From Nonomuraea zeae (GTDB lineage: Bacteria; Actinomycetota; Actinomycetes; Streptosporangiales; Streptosporangiaceae): a DNA stretch of 64,000 nucleotides. This document shows, piece after piece, positions 7,629 through 16,419 of the stretch. Where the stretch lies: assembly GCF_005889725.1 (NCBI RefSeq), contig NZ_VCKX01000033.1:1-64000 (forward strand), written 5' to 3'. The position numbers and the translations under genes were made by a program. Each line of letters opens with the position of its first letter. The first letter of the stretch is position 1. The notes beneath the pieces are model-generated. The model ran no database searches, was not told the DNA's origin, and worked only from the letters and a program-made list of their open reading frames with translations.

Positions 7629-8816
7629 ATGGCCAACAAGAGTGAAAACAGCGAAAGCCGTACACCCGCGGACATCGTACGAACGCTCAGATCGGGCATC
7701 GGCCGGGTCTCGAAAGAGGTGATCGAGGAGATCCAGACCCGGATCCCCGAATACGCCCGTCCGTCGGACGAGCTCTACATCAAGGTCGTCAGGACCGCGG
7801 TCGAGCAGGCCATCGAGGGCTTCCTCGACCGCATCGAGCACCCGGGCGCCCCCTGGGACCCGGAGCCGTTCCGGATGATCGGCAAGGGCGAGGCGGCGGA
7901 GGGCCGCAACCTGGAGCCGCTCCAGACGGCGATGCGGCTCGGCGCCCGGGTCGGCTGGCGGCGGCTGACGGAGATCGCCGGCCCGCTCGGTCTGTGCCCG
8001 CAGTCCTTGTACGACCTGGGTGAGGCGATCTTCGTCTACCTCGACCAGCTCGCCGACGCGGCGGCCGAGGGCTTCGAGGAGGCCAGGGCGCACGCCGCGG
8101 GCGAGATGGAGCGCCGCCGCAACCGCCTGCTCGACCTGCTGCTCAGCCGACCGCCCGCCGGCGCCGAGGCCATCGCCGACCTGGCCAAGGCGGCCGGCTG
8201 GCGGCTGCCGAGGACCGTGGCGTGCGTGGCGCTGGACGACCAGCACGGCACCCGCCGCGCCCCCGCGCTGCCGCCCGACGTGCTCATGGGCATGGGGCGG
8301 CCCGCGCCCTGCCTGCTGGTGCCCGACCCGAACGGGCCCGGCCAGGGCCCGATGCTCGACCACGCCCTGCGCGGCTACCGCGCCGCCATCGGGCCCCCCG
8401 TGCCCCTGGCCGCGGCCGCGACCTCGCTGCGGTGGGCGTGCGAGGCGCTGGACCTGTCCGGGCGCGGCGTCCTGCCCCGGGGGCTGCTGCGGTGCGCGGA
8501 CCATCTGGCGACGCTGGTGGTGTTCAAGGACGAGGAACTGGTCAGCGCGCTCGCCGAGGTCCGGCTCGCGCCGCTGTCCCACCTGCGGCCCACCCAGCAG
8601 GACCGGCTGGCGGAGACGCTGCTGGCCTGGTTGCGGCACGGGCGGGGGGCGGGCGAGGTGGCCGCCAGGCTGCACGTCCATCCGCAGACCGTGCGCTACC
8701 GGCTGCGGCAGCTCGAAGAGCTGTACGGCGACCAGCTCGCCGACCCGGACATCCGCTTCGAGCTGGAGATCGCCCTCAGAGCCAGGCAGGCGGCCGGCGC
8801 CGCCCTCCGAGCCTGA
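7629..8816 (+). CDS. PucR/CdaR-type transcriptional regulator
   Basis: 395 aa from ATG 7629, chosen for the strong GGAGGGA at 7620-7626; the ATG at 7611 lies upstream of that site. The N-terminal 150 residues are helical (GEGRNLEPLQTAMRLGARVGWRR), as in RsbRD-like/PucR N-terminal regions. The centre matches the GGDEF-like segment of this family. The C-terminal HTH_30 is clear: LLAWLRHGRGAGEVAARLHV followed by HPQTVRYRLRQLEELYGDQL. Members often control catabolic genes; the divergent or downstream target is not obvious here, though a nucleoside hydrolase follows on the same strand. Confidence 0.85.
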   Translation: MANKSENSESRTPADIVRTLRSGIGRVSKEVIEEIQTRIPEYARPSDELYIKVVRTAVEQAIEGFLDRIEHPGAPWDPEPFRMIGKGEAAEGRNLEPLQTAMRLGARVGWRRLTEIAGPLGLCPQSLYDLGEAIFVYLDQLADAAAEGFEEARAHAAGEMERRRNRLLDLLLSRPPAGAEAIADLAKAAGWRLPRTVACVALDDQHGTRRAPALPPDVLMGMGRPAPCLLVPDPNGPGQGPMLDHALRGYRAAIGPPVPLAAAATSLRWACEALDLSGRGVLPRGLLRCADHLATLVVFKDEELVSALAEVRLAPLSHLRPTQQDRLAETLLAWLRHGRGAGEVAARLHVHPQTVRYRLRQLEELYGDQLADPDIRFELEIALRARQAAGAALRA

Positions 8817-8915
8817 GCGGGTGTAGGAGCCGGGCCCGGCACCACGCCCGGCCGGCGGCCAGGATCGACCGGTGATCCGTAGCATGTGTGGACGAATCTT
8901 GACAGGAGGTCCCCC

Positions 8916-9848
8916 GTGCCGACCCCGATCATCCTGGACTGCGATCCGGGACACGACGACGTCTTCGCGATCTGGCTGGCCGCCGGGCACCCGGAGATCG
9001 ACCTGCGGGCCATCACCACCGTCGGCGGCAACGGGCAGCTCGGCCAGACCACCTACAACGCCAGGGTGGTGACCGAGCTGGCCGGGATCACCGGGGTGCC
9101 AATCTCTCCCGGCGCCGACGGCCCGCTGCTGCGCGGGCTGACGCCGGCCGGCGGGGTCCACGGTGAGAACGCGCTCGGCGGCCCCGAGCTGCCCGTGCCG
9201 TCCCTGGCGGCCGACCCGCGGACCGCGATCGAGCTGATCAGGGACACGCTCGATCGGGCGGAGCAGGAGGTGACGATCGTCGCCACCGGGCCGCTGACGA
9301 ACATCGCGATGTTCGTCCGGGCCCATCCCGACCGGCTGTCCCGGGTCAGGGAGGTCGTCTGGATGGGCGGGTCCACGGAGCGGGGCAACATCACGCCGTA
9401 CGCCGAGTTCAATTCCTGGTCCGATCCCGAGGCGGCGGCCATCGTGCTCGCGTCCGGGCTGCCGTTCACGATGATCGGGCTGAACGTGACCCACCAGGCC
9501 CTCGCCACGCCCGACGTCCTGGCCCGGATCGGCGCGATCGGCAACCGGACGGCCGCCTTCGGGGTGGAGCTGCTGAGCTTCCTCAACGCGGCGTACGACA
9601 AGGACCAGGGCATGCCGGCGGGGCCGCTGCACGACCCGGTGGCGGTGGCCCTGGTCGCCGTGCCCGGCGTGGTGACGACCGTGCGGACCAGGCTCGACAT
9701 CGAGCTGCACGGCACGGAGACCGCGGGCGCGACCAGCGTCGACCTGCTCGGCAACCTGAAGCGCCCGCCGAACGCGGACGTGGGCACCGGGATCGACGTC
9801 CCGGAGTTCTGGCGGATGATCGAGGCCGCCATCCGCACGCTGGCCTGA
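8916..9848 (+). CDS. Nucleoside hydrolase (inosine-uridine preferring type)
   Basis: 310 aa from GTG 8916, selected because AGGAGGT (8904-8910) is 5 bases upstream and the family signature starts at residue 5. DCDPGHDD is the Ca2+-binding and catalytic Asp cluster of IunH-type N-ribohydrolases (the third Asp acts as general base in the family). ATGPLTNIA, WMGGS, EFNSWSDPEAA and the C-terminal LHDPVAVA with its Ca2+-ligand Asp are all present. It would hydrolyse purine or pyrimidine nucleosides to base plus ribose in the cytosol for salvage. An extended imperfect GC hairpin lies in the 99-bp gap before it. Confidence 0.93.
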   Translation: MPTPIILDCDPGHDDVFAIWLAAGHPEIDLRAITTVGGNGQLGQTTYNARVVTELAGITGVPISPGADGPLLRGLTPAGGVHGENALGGPELPVPSLAADPRTAIELIRDTLDRAEQEVTIVATGPLTNIAMFVRAHPDRLSRVREVVWMGGSTERGNITPYAEFNSWSDPEAAAIVLASGLPFTMIGLNVTHQALATPDVLARIGAIGNRTAAFGVELLSFLNAAYDKDQGMPAGPLHDPVAVALVAVPGVVTTVRTRLDIELHGTETAGATSVDLLGNLKRPPNADVGTGIDVPEFWRMIEAAIRTLA

Positions 9849-9891
9849 CGGGCCCGCGCCTGAGGGGACGAATCCCGGGTAGCGGGGGCGG

Positions 9892-11553
9892 ATGCGACTG
9901 ACGTACACCTCCGACGTCTGGTACAAGAACGCCGTCGTCTATTGCCTCGACGTGGAAACCTTCAAGGACGGCAACGGTGACGGCGTAGGCGACTTCCGCG
10001 GGCTGACCCAGGAGATCGACTACCTTGCGGGGCTCGGGGTGACCTGCCTCTGGCTCATGCCGTTCTTCCCGACTCCCAACAAGGACGACGGATACGACAT
10101 CACTGACTTCTACTCCATCGATCCGCGATTGGGGACGCTGGGCGACTTCGTGGAGTTCATGCGGACCGCCAGCGACCGGGGGCTCCGGGTGATCGCCGAC
10201 CTGGTCGTCAACCACACCTCCGACCAGCACCCCTGGTTCAAGGAGTCGCGGTCGGGCCGCGACTCGCCGCGCCGCGACTGGTACGTCTGGTCCGACACCC
10301 CCGAGCCCGACGATCCCAAGCAGGTCGTCTTCCCCGACAAGGAGGACAGCGTCTGGGAGTACGACGAGGGCTCCGGCCAGTACTACCTGCACAGCTTCTA
10401 CCGGCACCAGCCGGACCTGAACGTCGGCAACCCCGAGGTCAGGGACGAGATCGCGCGCATACTCGGCTTCTGGATGGAGCTGGGCCTGTCGGGGTTCCGG
10501 GTGGACGCGGTGCCGTTCCTCATCGAGAACGTCAACCCGCAACTGGCGAACCCGCACGAGTTCCTGGCCGACCTGCGGGCGTTCATGACGCGGCGCAAGG
10601 GCGGGTCGATCCTGCTCGGCGAGGTGAACCTCCCGTACAAGGACCTGGTGCGGTACTTCGGCGACGGCCTGGGCGACCAGATCACCATGTGCTTCGACTT
10701 CATCGGCATGCAGCGCGCGTGGCTGTCGATGGCCCGCAGCGACGCGGGCCCGCTCGCCTCCGCGCTGCGCGAGCGGCCCGAGCCGCCGAAGGACTGCCAG
10801 TGGGCCATGTTCCTGCGCAACCACGACGAGCTCACCCTCGACAAGCTCACGAAGGCCGAGCAGAAGGAGATCTTCGCGGCGTTCGGCCCGAGCAAGGACA
10901 TGCAGATCTACGACCGGGGCCTGCGCCGCCGCCTGCCGAGCATGCTCGGCGGCGACCTGCGGCGGATCAAGATGGCCTACAGCCTGCTGTTCTCGCTGCC
11001 GGGCACGCCCGTGATCTTCTACGGCGAGGAGATCGGCATGGGCGAGAACCTCGACGAGGAGGGCCGCATGGCGGTCCGCATCCCGATGCAGTGGTCGAAG
11101 GACGGCGGGTTCAGCCAGGCCGAGCCGGTGCGCGAGGTCCCCGAGGGCTCCTTCGCCCCCGACCGGGTGAACGTCGCGGACCAGAAGCGGGACACGAGCT
11201 CGCTGCTGCGCTGGTTCCAGCTGCTGATCGAGCGGTACCGGGAGTGCCCTGAGCTGGCGTGGGGCGAGTACACGGTGCTGGACACCGGCCACCCGGCGGT
11301 CATCGCCCACCGCTCCGACGCCGACGGCGCCACGGTCGTGGTCGCGCACAACCTCTGCGACACGGCCCAGGACGTGGAGCTGAAGCTGGCGGGGCTGGAG
11401 CGCTACCGGCTCACGGACCTGCTGGTGGACGGCACGGTCGACGTGTCGGCTGACGGCGTGGTGCAGCTGCCGATGGGCCCGCACGGCTGCCGGTGGCTGC
11501 GCGCCGCGCCCCCGGAGATCGCCCCGGAGGACGCCTCGGTCAAGGCGCGGTAG
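9892..11553 (+). CDS. GH13 alpha-glucosidase / trehalose synthase-like enzyme
   Basis: 553 aa, a cytosolic (beta/alpha)8 glycoside hydrolase family 13 protein. The catalytic triad is visible: nucleophile Asp205 in GFRVDAVP, acid/base Glu244 in LLGEVNLP and transition-state Asp312 in FLRNHDEL. The N-terminal segment WYKNAVVYCLDVETF and PFFPTPNKDDGYDITDF closely resemble trehalose synthases (TreS), but CLDVETF differs from the usual QVDVRSF-like text and no maltokinase domain or gene is adjacent. A role in maltose/trehalose interconversion or alpha-glucoside hydrolysis is likely; exact specificity is uncertain. It overlaps the converging TetR gene by 14 bases. Confidence 0.88.
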   Translation: MRLTYTSDVWYKNAVVYCLDVETFKDGNGDGVGDFRGLTQEIDYLAGLGVTCLWLMPFFPTPNKDDGYDITDFYSIDPRLGTLGDFVEFMRTASDRGLRVIADLVVNHTSDQHPWFKESRSGRDSPRRDWYVWSDTPEPDDPKQVVFPDKEDSVWEYDEGSGQYYLHSFYRHQPDLNVGNPEVRDEIARILGFWMELGLSGFRVDAVPFLIENVNPQLANPHEFLADLRAFMTRRKGGSILLGEVNLPYKDLVRYFGDGLGDQITMCFDFIGMQRAWLSMARSDAGPLASALRERPEPPKDCQWAMFLRNHDELTLDKLTKAEQKEIFAAFGPSKDMQIYDRGLRRRLPSMLGGDLRRIKMAYSLLFSLPGTPVIFYGEEIGMGENLDEEGRMAVRIPMQWSKDGGFSQAEPVREVPEGSFAPDRVNVADQKRDTSSLLRWFQLLIERYRECPELAWGEYTVLDTGHPAVIAHRSDADGATVVVAHNLCDTAQDVELKLAGLERYRLTDLLVDGTVDVSADGVVQLPMGPHGCRWLRAAPPEIAPEDASVKAR

Positions 11554-12187
11554 CCGCACCGGCGGCGGACCCGGCCGCGGCCCCGGTTCCAAGCTCCGCG
11601 GCGGCGGGCGGCCAGGCGTGCATGGCCAGGGTGGCGATCTGGAGCAGCTCGCCGTAGCCGGCGCCGTCGCGAGACTGCGTCGACATGCCCTGGATCACCG
11701 AGGCGAAGAAGGCGGCCAGCCCCTCAGTGTCGGTGCCGGCCGCCAGCCGCCCGGCCGCGACGTCGTCGTCGATCCGCCGCTTGATCGCCGCCTTCGCCGC
11801 CAGCCTGAACCCGCGCAGCAGCTCTTCCACCTCGGCGGACTCGGGTCCGCAGTTCACCGCGGCCGTGATGATCAGGCAGCCGGGCGGGTGGTCGCCGTTG
11901 GCGTACTCGGCCGCCGACTCGCGCAGCACCCGTTCGACCGCCTGCCGGCCGGTGGGCTCCTCCGCGAGCGCCCGCGTGGTGAAGGCGCCGTAGGTCTCCT
12001 GGTAGAGGTGCACGGCCTCCTCGAACAGCCGCCGCTTGTCCCCGAACGCGGCGTACAGGCTGGGGGGCTTGATCCCCATCGCGGCGGTGAGCTCGGCGAT
12101 CGAGGTCGTCTCGTAGCCGTGCCGCCAGAACGCCCGCAGCGCGCTCTCCAGCGCCGTGTCCCGGTCGAACGATCGCTGTCTGGCCAT
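11540..12187 (-). CDS. TetR-family repressor divergent from an SDR gene
   Basis: 215 aa. The N-terminal HTH is textbook TetR: FDRDTALESALRAFWRHGYE, then TTSIAELTAAMGIKPPSLYAAFGDK (residues 6-55). The ligand domain (60-195) resembles the AcrR/YxaF-like C-terminal family (DHPPGCLIITAA). The last 20 residues are Ala/Gly-rich. Two palindromic sites in the 67-bp divergent gap are its probable operators, so it should repress itself and the SDR-hydrolase operon opposite. The ligand is unknown. Confidence 0.9.
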   Translation of the reverse strand: MARQRSFDRDTALESALRAFWRHGYETTSIAELTAAMGIKPPSLYAAFGDKRRLFEEAVHLYQETYGAFTTRALAEEPTGRQAVERVLRESAAEYANGDHPPGCLIITAAVNCGPESAEVEELLRGFRLAAKAAIKRRIDDDVAAGRLAAGTDTEGLAAFFASVIQGMSTQSRDGAGYGELLQIATLAMHAWPPAAAELGTGAAAGSAAGAATAP

Positions 12188-12198
12188 GCGCCCATTCT

Positions 12199-12238
12199 AT
12201 AGCGATCGCTATGCTACTGTTTTCTGTATCGATCGCTA
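12199..12238. promoter_or_regulatory. Twin TetR operators
   Basis: ATAGCGATCGCTAT (12199-12212) is a perfect 14-bp palindrome. A second copy, TATCGATCGCTA (12227-12238), matches it imperfectly, with centres about 27 bp apart. Both lie between the divergent tetR (start 12187) and SDR (start 12255) genes, the expected layout for autoregulation. Confidence 0.75.
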
Positions 12239-12254
12239 AAGAAAGGGCATCGAG

Positions 12255-12986
12255 ATGAAGACAGCTCTTGTCACGGGTGCGAGCAGGGGGATCGGCCGCT
12301 CCATCGCGCTGCGCCTGGCCGGCGACGGCTTCCGGGTGGCCGTCAGCTACGCCAGGGACGAGGTCGCGGCCAAGGAGGTCGTGCGGCTCATCGAGGAGGG
12401 CGGCGGCAGCGCGTTCGCGATCCGGGCCGATCTGGGCGCGCAGGAGGACGTGCGCCGGCTGGCCGAGCGGATCGGCGATGAGACGGCCACGCTGGACGTG
12501 CTGGTGAACAACGCGGGCATCGGCATGTCGAAGCCCCTCGCGGAGGAGACGCAGGAGGGGTTCGACCGGATCTTCGCGGTCAACGTCAGAGGGCTGTTCT
12601 TCCTCACCCAGCAGGTGCTGCCGCTGATCCCGGACGGCGGCAGGATCGTCAACATCACCTCCGGCGTGGCCCGCATCGCCTTCCCCGAAGGCATCGCGTA
12701 CGCGATGACCAAGGGCGCCGTGCAGGTGTTCACCCTGGCGCTGGCCAAGGAGCTGGGCCCGCGCGGCATCACGGTCAACAACGTCGCCCCGGGGATCATC
12801 GACACCGACGTCAACGCGGCCTGGCTGCGCGACCCCGGCGCGGCGGCGTACGCGGCCAGCAGGCACGCGCTCAACCGCATCGGCCACGTGGACGAGATCG
12901 CCGCCGCGGTCGCGTTCACCGCCTCGCCCGGCGCGAGCTTCATCACCGGCACCACCATCGACGCCACCGGCGGCGGCAACCTCTAG
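12255..12986 (+). CDS. Short-chain dehydrogenase/reductase (FabG-like)
   Basis: 243 aa, a classical SDR. The cofactor motif TGASRGIG (residues 7-14), the NNAGIG motif, the catalytic Ser in NITSGVA and the YxxxK pair in AYAMTKGA are all present. The C-terminal region GASFITGTTIDATGGGNL is typical of 3-oxoacyl-reductase-like SDRs. AGAAAGGGCATCGAG precedes the ATG. It is first in a two-gene operon with an alpha/beta hydrolase 12 bases downstream, under the divergent TetR repressor. Likely a redox step on a small carbonyl compound, perhaps for xenobiotic detoxification; substrate unknown. Confidence 0.92.
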   Translation: MKTALVTGASRGIGRSIALRLAGDGFRVAVSYARDEVAAKEVVRLIEEGGGSAFAIRADLGAQEDVRRLAERIGDETATLDVLVNNAGIGMSKPLAEETQEGFDRIFAVNVRGLFFLTQQVLPLIPDGGRIVNITSGVARIAFPEGIAYAMTKGAVQVFTLALAKELGPRGITVNNVAPGIIDTDVNAAWLRDPGAAAYAASRHALNRIGHVDEIAAAVAFTASPGASFITGTTIDATGGGNL

Positions 12987-12998
12987 GAGCACTGAGAC

Positions 12999-13763
12999 AT
13001 GCCCACGGTCACCCACGGCACGGGCGCCGTCCACTACCACCGGGCGGGCAGCGGCCCCGGCCTGGTCATGGTGCACGGCACCGGCGGCGACGCCGTCACC
13101 AACTACGCCCACATCGTGCCCGGTCTCGCCGACCTCCGCACCGTCATCACCCCCGACTACGCTGGCAGCGGCCTGAGCGCCGACCCCGGCGGTGACCTCA
13201 CGCTCGACCTGCTCGCCGGCCAGGTCGCGGCCACCTTCGACGGCCCGTCCGACCTCGTCGGCTTCTCCCTGGGCGCGGCCGTGGCCGTGGCGATCGCCGC
13301 CGAGCGCCCCGAGCTGGTCAGGCGCCTGGTCCTGATCGGCGGCTGGACGCACGCCGAGGACAGCCGGCTGCTGCTCGGCCTGCGGACCTGGGCCAGGCTG
13401 GCGGCCACCGACCCGGAGAGCTTCGCCGCGTACGGGCCGCTGGTGGCGTTCAGTCCGGGATTCGTGAGCGCGGCGGGGACCGAGGCCCTGATGGCCGGCG
13501 ACCCGCCGCCCGGCACGCTGCGCCAGATCGAGCTGGACCTGCGGGTCGATCTCCGGGACCTGCTGCCCAAGGTCACCGCGCCCACGCTGGTCGTCGGCAG
13601 CACCCAGGACTACCTGATCCCCGTCGAGCACTCCCGGGCCCTGCACGCGGCGCTGCCGGGCAGCGAGTACGCCGAGATCGACAGCGGCCACGTGGTCCTG
13701 CACGAACGCCCGGCCGAGATCACGGCGCTGATCCGGGACTTCATCAGCAGGGGAGATTCGTAA
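12999..13763 (+). CDS. Alpha/beta hydrolase
   Basis: 254 aa. The oxyanion segment MVHGTGGDA, the nucleophile elbow GFSLGA (Ser about 90) and the C-terminal catalytic His in DSGHVVLHERP mark a soluble alpha/beta-fold hydrolase. It follows the SDR gene by 12 bases with AGGAG just after the SDR stop, so the two are co-transcribed and presumably act on the same compound. No signal peptide. Could be an esterase, lactonase or C-C hydrolase; sequence alone does not decide. Confidence 0.9.
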   Translation: MPTVTHGTGAVHYHRAGSGPGLVMVHGTGGDAVTNYAHIVPGLADLRTVITPDYAGSGLSADPGGDLTLDLLAGQVAATFDGPSDLVGFSLGAAVAVAIAAERPELVRRLVLIGGWTHAEDSRLLLGLRTWARLAATDPESFAAYGPLVAFSPGFVSAAGTEALMAGDPPPGTLRQIELDLRVDLRDLLPKVTAPTLVVGSTQDYLIPVEHSRALHAALPGSEYAEIDSGHVVLHERPAEITALIRDFISRGDS

Positions 13764-13799
13764 TCAACGAGTAATTTGTCCCGATTACCCTCCTGGCTC

Positions 13800-15572
13800 A
13801 TGCAGACCAAGAAGCTCGCACTCACCGGGGCAGCCGCGCTGTGCGCGCTGGCCCTGGTGGCGCCCCCCGCGCAGGCCGGTGCCGGATCGGTCGCCGCACC
13901 GGCCCCCAAGCCGGTCACCGTCACGGTCATGGGCACGTCCGACCTGCACAGCAACGCCCTGAACTGGGACTACTTCAAGGACACCGCCTACGCCGACAGC
14001 GCGGGCAACAGCGTCGGCCTGGCCAAGGTGTCCTCGCTGGTCAGCCAGATCAGGGCGGAGCGCGGGGCGGATCACACGCTGCTGTTCGACTCGGGTGACA
14101 CCATCCAGGGCACCCCGCTGGCCTACTACTACGCCAAGGTGGAGCCGATCACCCAGACCGGGCAGATCCACCCGATGGCCAAGGCCATGAACGCCATCGG
14201 ATACGACGCCGTGACCCTGGGCAACCACGAGTTCAACTACGGTCTGCCGCTGCTGGCCACCTGGATCAAGCAGATGAAGGCGCCGGTGCTCGGCGCGAAC
14301 GCGGTCCACGCCAGGACCGGGCTGCCCGCGTACAAGCCGTTCGTGATCAAGACCATGAAGGTCAAGGGCGACAAGCCGATCAGGGTCGGCGTGCTCGGGC
14401 TGACCAACCCGGGCGTGGCCATCTGGGACAAGGCGAACGTCGAGGGCAAGCTGCGCTTCACCGACCTGGTCGAGTCGGCCAGGCGGTGGGTGCCGGTCAT
14501 CCGCGCGCTCGGCGCCGACGTGGTCGTGGTGACCGCGCACGCGGGCGACAACGGCATGTCCTCCTACGGCGGCGACCTGCCGGTAGAGAACGCCTCCGCG
14601 ATGGTGGCCGAGCAGGTGCCGGGCATCGACGCGGTGCTGTTCGGGCACGCGCACAACGACGTGCCGCAGCGCTTCGTCACGAACAAGACCACCGGGCAGC
14701 AGGTGCTGCTGAGCGAGCCGGGCAAGTGGGGCCAGCGCCTGTCGAAGCTGGACTTCCAGCTCACCAAGCAGCGCGGCAGGTGGACGGTCACCGCCAAGTC
14801 CGCCACCACGATCAACACGAACACGGTCGCGGAGGACCCGAAGATCGTCGAGCTGCTCAAGCCGCAGCACGACACCACGGTCGGCTACGTGAACAAGGTC
14901 GTGGCCAAGTCGGCGCAGGAGCTCTCGGCGGCCGAGTCGCCGTACAAGGACACGCCGATCCTCGACTACATCCAGAAGGTGCAGGTGGAGACGGTCAAGC
15001 AGGCGCTGCCGGACAACACGCTGCCGGTGCTGTCGATCGCGGCGCCGTTCAGCCGCACCGCCGTCTTCCCCGCCGGTGACGTGCGGGTCAGGGACGTGGC
15101 GGGCCTGTACGTCTACGACAACACGCTGCTGGCGATCAAGCTGACGGGCGCGCAGATCAAGGACTATCTGGAGTATTCGGCCAAGTACTTCAACCAGCTC
15201 GCGCCCGGGGACCCGGTGGACGTCACCAAGCTGACCAACGCCGGCAACACCCCCGACTACAACTACGACCAGCTCTCCGGGGTCTCGTACGACATCGACG
15301 TGGCCAAGCCGGTCGGGCAGCGGATCGCGAACCTGACCTTCGACGGCGCGCCGGTCCCGGCGGACAAGGAGTTCCTGGTCGCGATCAACAACTACCGGCA
15401 GTCGGGCGGCGGCGGGTTCCCGCACGCCACCGGGGCCGAGGTGCTCTACAACGCGCAGGTGGAGATCCGGCAGGCGCTGATCGAGTACGCCACCGCCAAG
15501 GGCACGATCGACCCGTCCGACTTCGCCGCCGCCAACTGGAAGCTGACCAGGGACGGTGTGCCGCTCTTCTGA
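13800..15572 (+). CDS. Secreted 5'-nucleotidase / 2',3'-cyclic phosphodiesterase family metallophosphoesterase
   Basis: 590 aa from ATG 13800. The TTG at 13776 in frame would put eight residues ahead of a standard signal peptide (MQTKKLALTGAAALCALALV, cleavage near AQA). The calcineurin-like metal site is present in order: GTSDLHSN, DSGDTIQGTP, GNHEFNYG, VTAHAGD and FGHAHNDVP. The C-terminal half is the 5'-nucleotidase substrate domain (RVRDVAGLYVYDNTLLAIKL and NNYRQSGGGGFP). It should act outside the cell or in the wall, removing phosphate from nucleotides. SDLHSN instead of SDLHGN is a small deviation at the first metal motif. Confidence 0.93.
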   Translation: MQTKKLALTGAAALCALALVAPPAQAGAGSVAAPAPKPVTVTVMGTSDLHSNALNWDYFKDTAYADSAGNSVGLAKVSSLVSQIRAERGADHTLLFDSGDTIQGTPLAYYYAKVEPITQTGQIHPMAKAMNAIGYDAVTLGNHEFNYGLPLLATWIKQMKAPVLGANAVHARTGLPAYKPFVIKTMKVKGDKPIRVGVLGLTNPGVAIWDKANVEGKLRFTDLVESARRWVPVIRALGADVVVVTAHAGDNGMSSYGGDLPVENASAMVAEQVPGIDAVLFGHAHNDVPQRFVTNKTTGQQVLLSEPGKWGQRLSKLDFQLTKQRGRWTVTAKSATTINTNTVAEDPKIVELLKPQHDTTVGYVNKVVAKSAQELSAAESPYKDTPILDYIQKVQVETVKQALPDNTLPVLSIAAPFSRTAVFPAGDVRVRDVAGLYVYDNTLLAIKLTGAQIKDYLEYSAKYFNQLAPGDPVDVTKLTNAGNTPDYNYDQLSGVSYDIDVAKPVGQRIANLTFDGAPVPADKEFLVAINNYRQSGGGGFPHATGAEVLYNAQVEIRQALIEYATAKGTIDPSDFAAANWKLTRDGVPLF

Positions 15573-15616
15573 CCAAACGAGTCACCCGCCGCTCTTCTGG
15601 CCAGGTGACCCGCCCG

Positions 15617-15653
15617 CCGTGCGCACGTGACGGCCACCGTCACGCGCGCACGG
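15617..15653. terminator. Long-stem hairpin between convergent genes
   Basis: Arms 15617-15633 and 15637-15653 are 17 bases with one mismatch and a 3-base loop. This is the strongest hairpin I see in the window. It lies between the 5'-nucleotidase stop and the cydB stop, so it can serve both strands. No T-run, as is usual in high-GC actinomycetes. Confidence 0.75.
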
Positions 15654-15669
15654 GCCGGGTCCACCTGGC

Positions 15670-16410
15670 TCACAGGTAGGACGGGCCGCTGACCCGGTGC
15701 CTGAACGTCCACCACACCCACGCCTGCGCCGACACCAGCAGCGGGATCAGCACCAGGATGACCGGCACCAGCACGGCCCCCGACGTACCGGGATGCAGCG
15801 GCAGCCGGAGCCCGGCCAGCACCCCCACGATCGCCAGGGCCACGGCGGTCAGCGCGTACGTGCGGAGCTCCCCGGCCCCGCCCGACAGCACCCCGGCCCG
15901 CTCCCGCAGCACCCCGCGCAGCCGCAGCGCCGCGAAGGTCAGCCCGTGCGTGGCGAACAGCGCGGCCAGCACCAGCGCGGGCAGGAGCGCGGCCGGCCCC
16001 TGGATGCCGAGCAGCACGTGGCTGAGCAGCAGCCCCCAGCTCAGCGCCAGCCCCCAGCTGCCGGCCACGACCGCGCCGTCCCAGAACGCCTGCCAGCGCG
16101 CCCCCGGCACCCGCCCCCGCAGCCAGAGGCCCATGTCGCGGACCACCCACGCCAGCAGCAGCGTCACGACGAGCGTGTAGTTCCCGGCCAGCAGCTCGCC
16201 CTCCAGCTCGGGGAAGAGCCCGGCCAGCACGCCGGCCGTGGCCACCAGCCACACCTCGTTGCCCAGGAAGAACGGCGCGATCGCGGCGATCACCTCGCGC
16301 CGCTCGGCCGCCGACCGGCCCAGGTACGGCAGCGCCATGCCGACCCCGATGTCGGCGCCGGCCAGCACGAGATAGCCGAGCGCGAAGAAGGCCAGGATGA
16401 AGATCTCCAT
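15670..16410 (-). CDS. cydB: Cytochrome bd oxidase subunit II, compact form
   Basis: 246 aa, far shorter than the usual 330-380. The start is typical (MEIFILAFFALGYLVLAGAD, then IGVGMALPYLG), followed by FFLGNEVWLV and RDMGLWLRG. The C-terminal helix QAWVWWTFRHRV also matches the normal C-terminus, so the missing part is internal, between the helix with FATHGLTFAALRLR and the last helix. I count seven membrane segments. It follows cydA by 9 bases. With CydA it forms the quinol-oxidising bd-type terminal oxidase of the membrane, used at low oxygen or under nitrosative/cyanide stress. No cydDC assembly genes are adjacent. Confidence 0.85.
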   Translation of the reverse strand: MEIFILAFFALGYLVLAGADIGVGMALPYLGRSAAERREVIAAIAPFFLGNEVWLVATAGVLAGLFPELEGELLAGNYTLVVTLLLAWVVRDMGLWLRGRVPGARWQAFWDGAVVAGSWGLALSWGLLLSHVLLGIQGPAALLPALVLAALFATHGLTFAALRLRGVLRERAGVLSGGAGELRTYALTAVALAIVGVLAGLRLPLHPGTSGAVLVPVILVLIPLLVSAQAWVWWTFRHRVSGPSYL

Positions 16411-16419
16411 GACGGCTCC

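Noticed and set aside
7524-9926. 800-codon minus frame over the PucR and nucleoside hydrolase genes
   Set aside because: Antisense to two clear genes; no family resemblance and typical third-position shadow composition.
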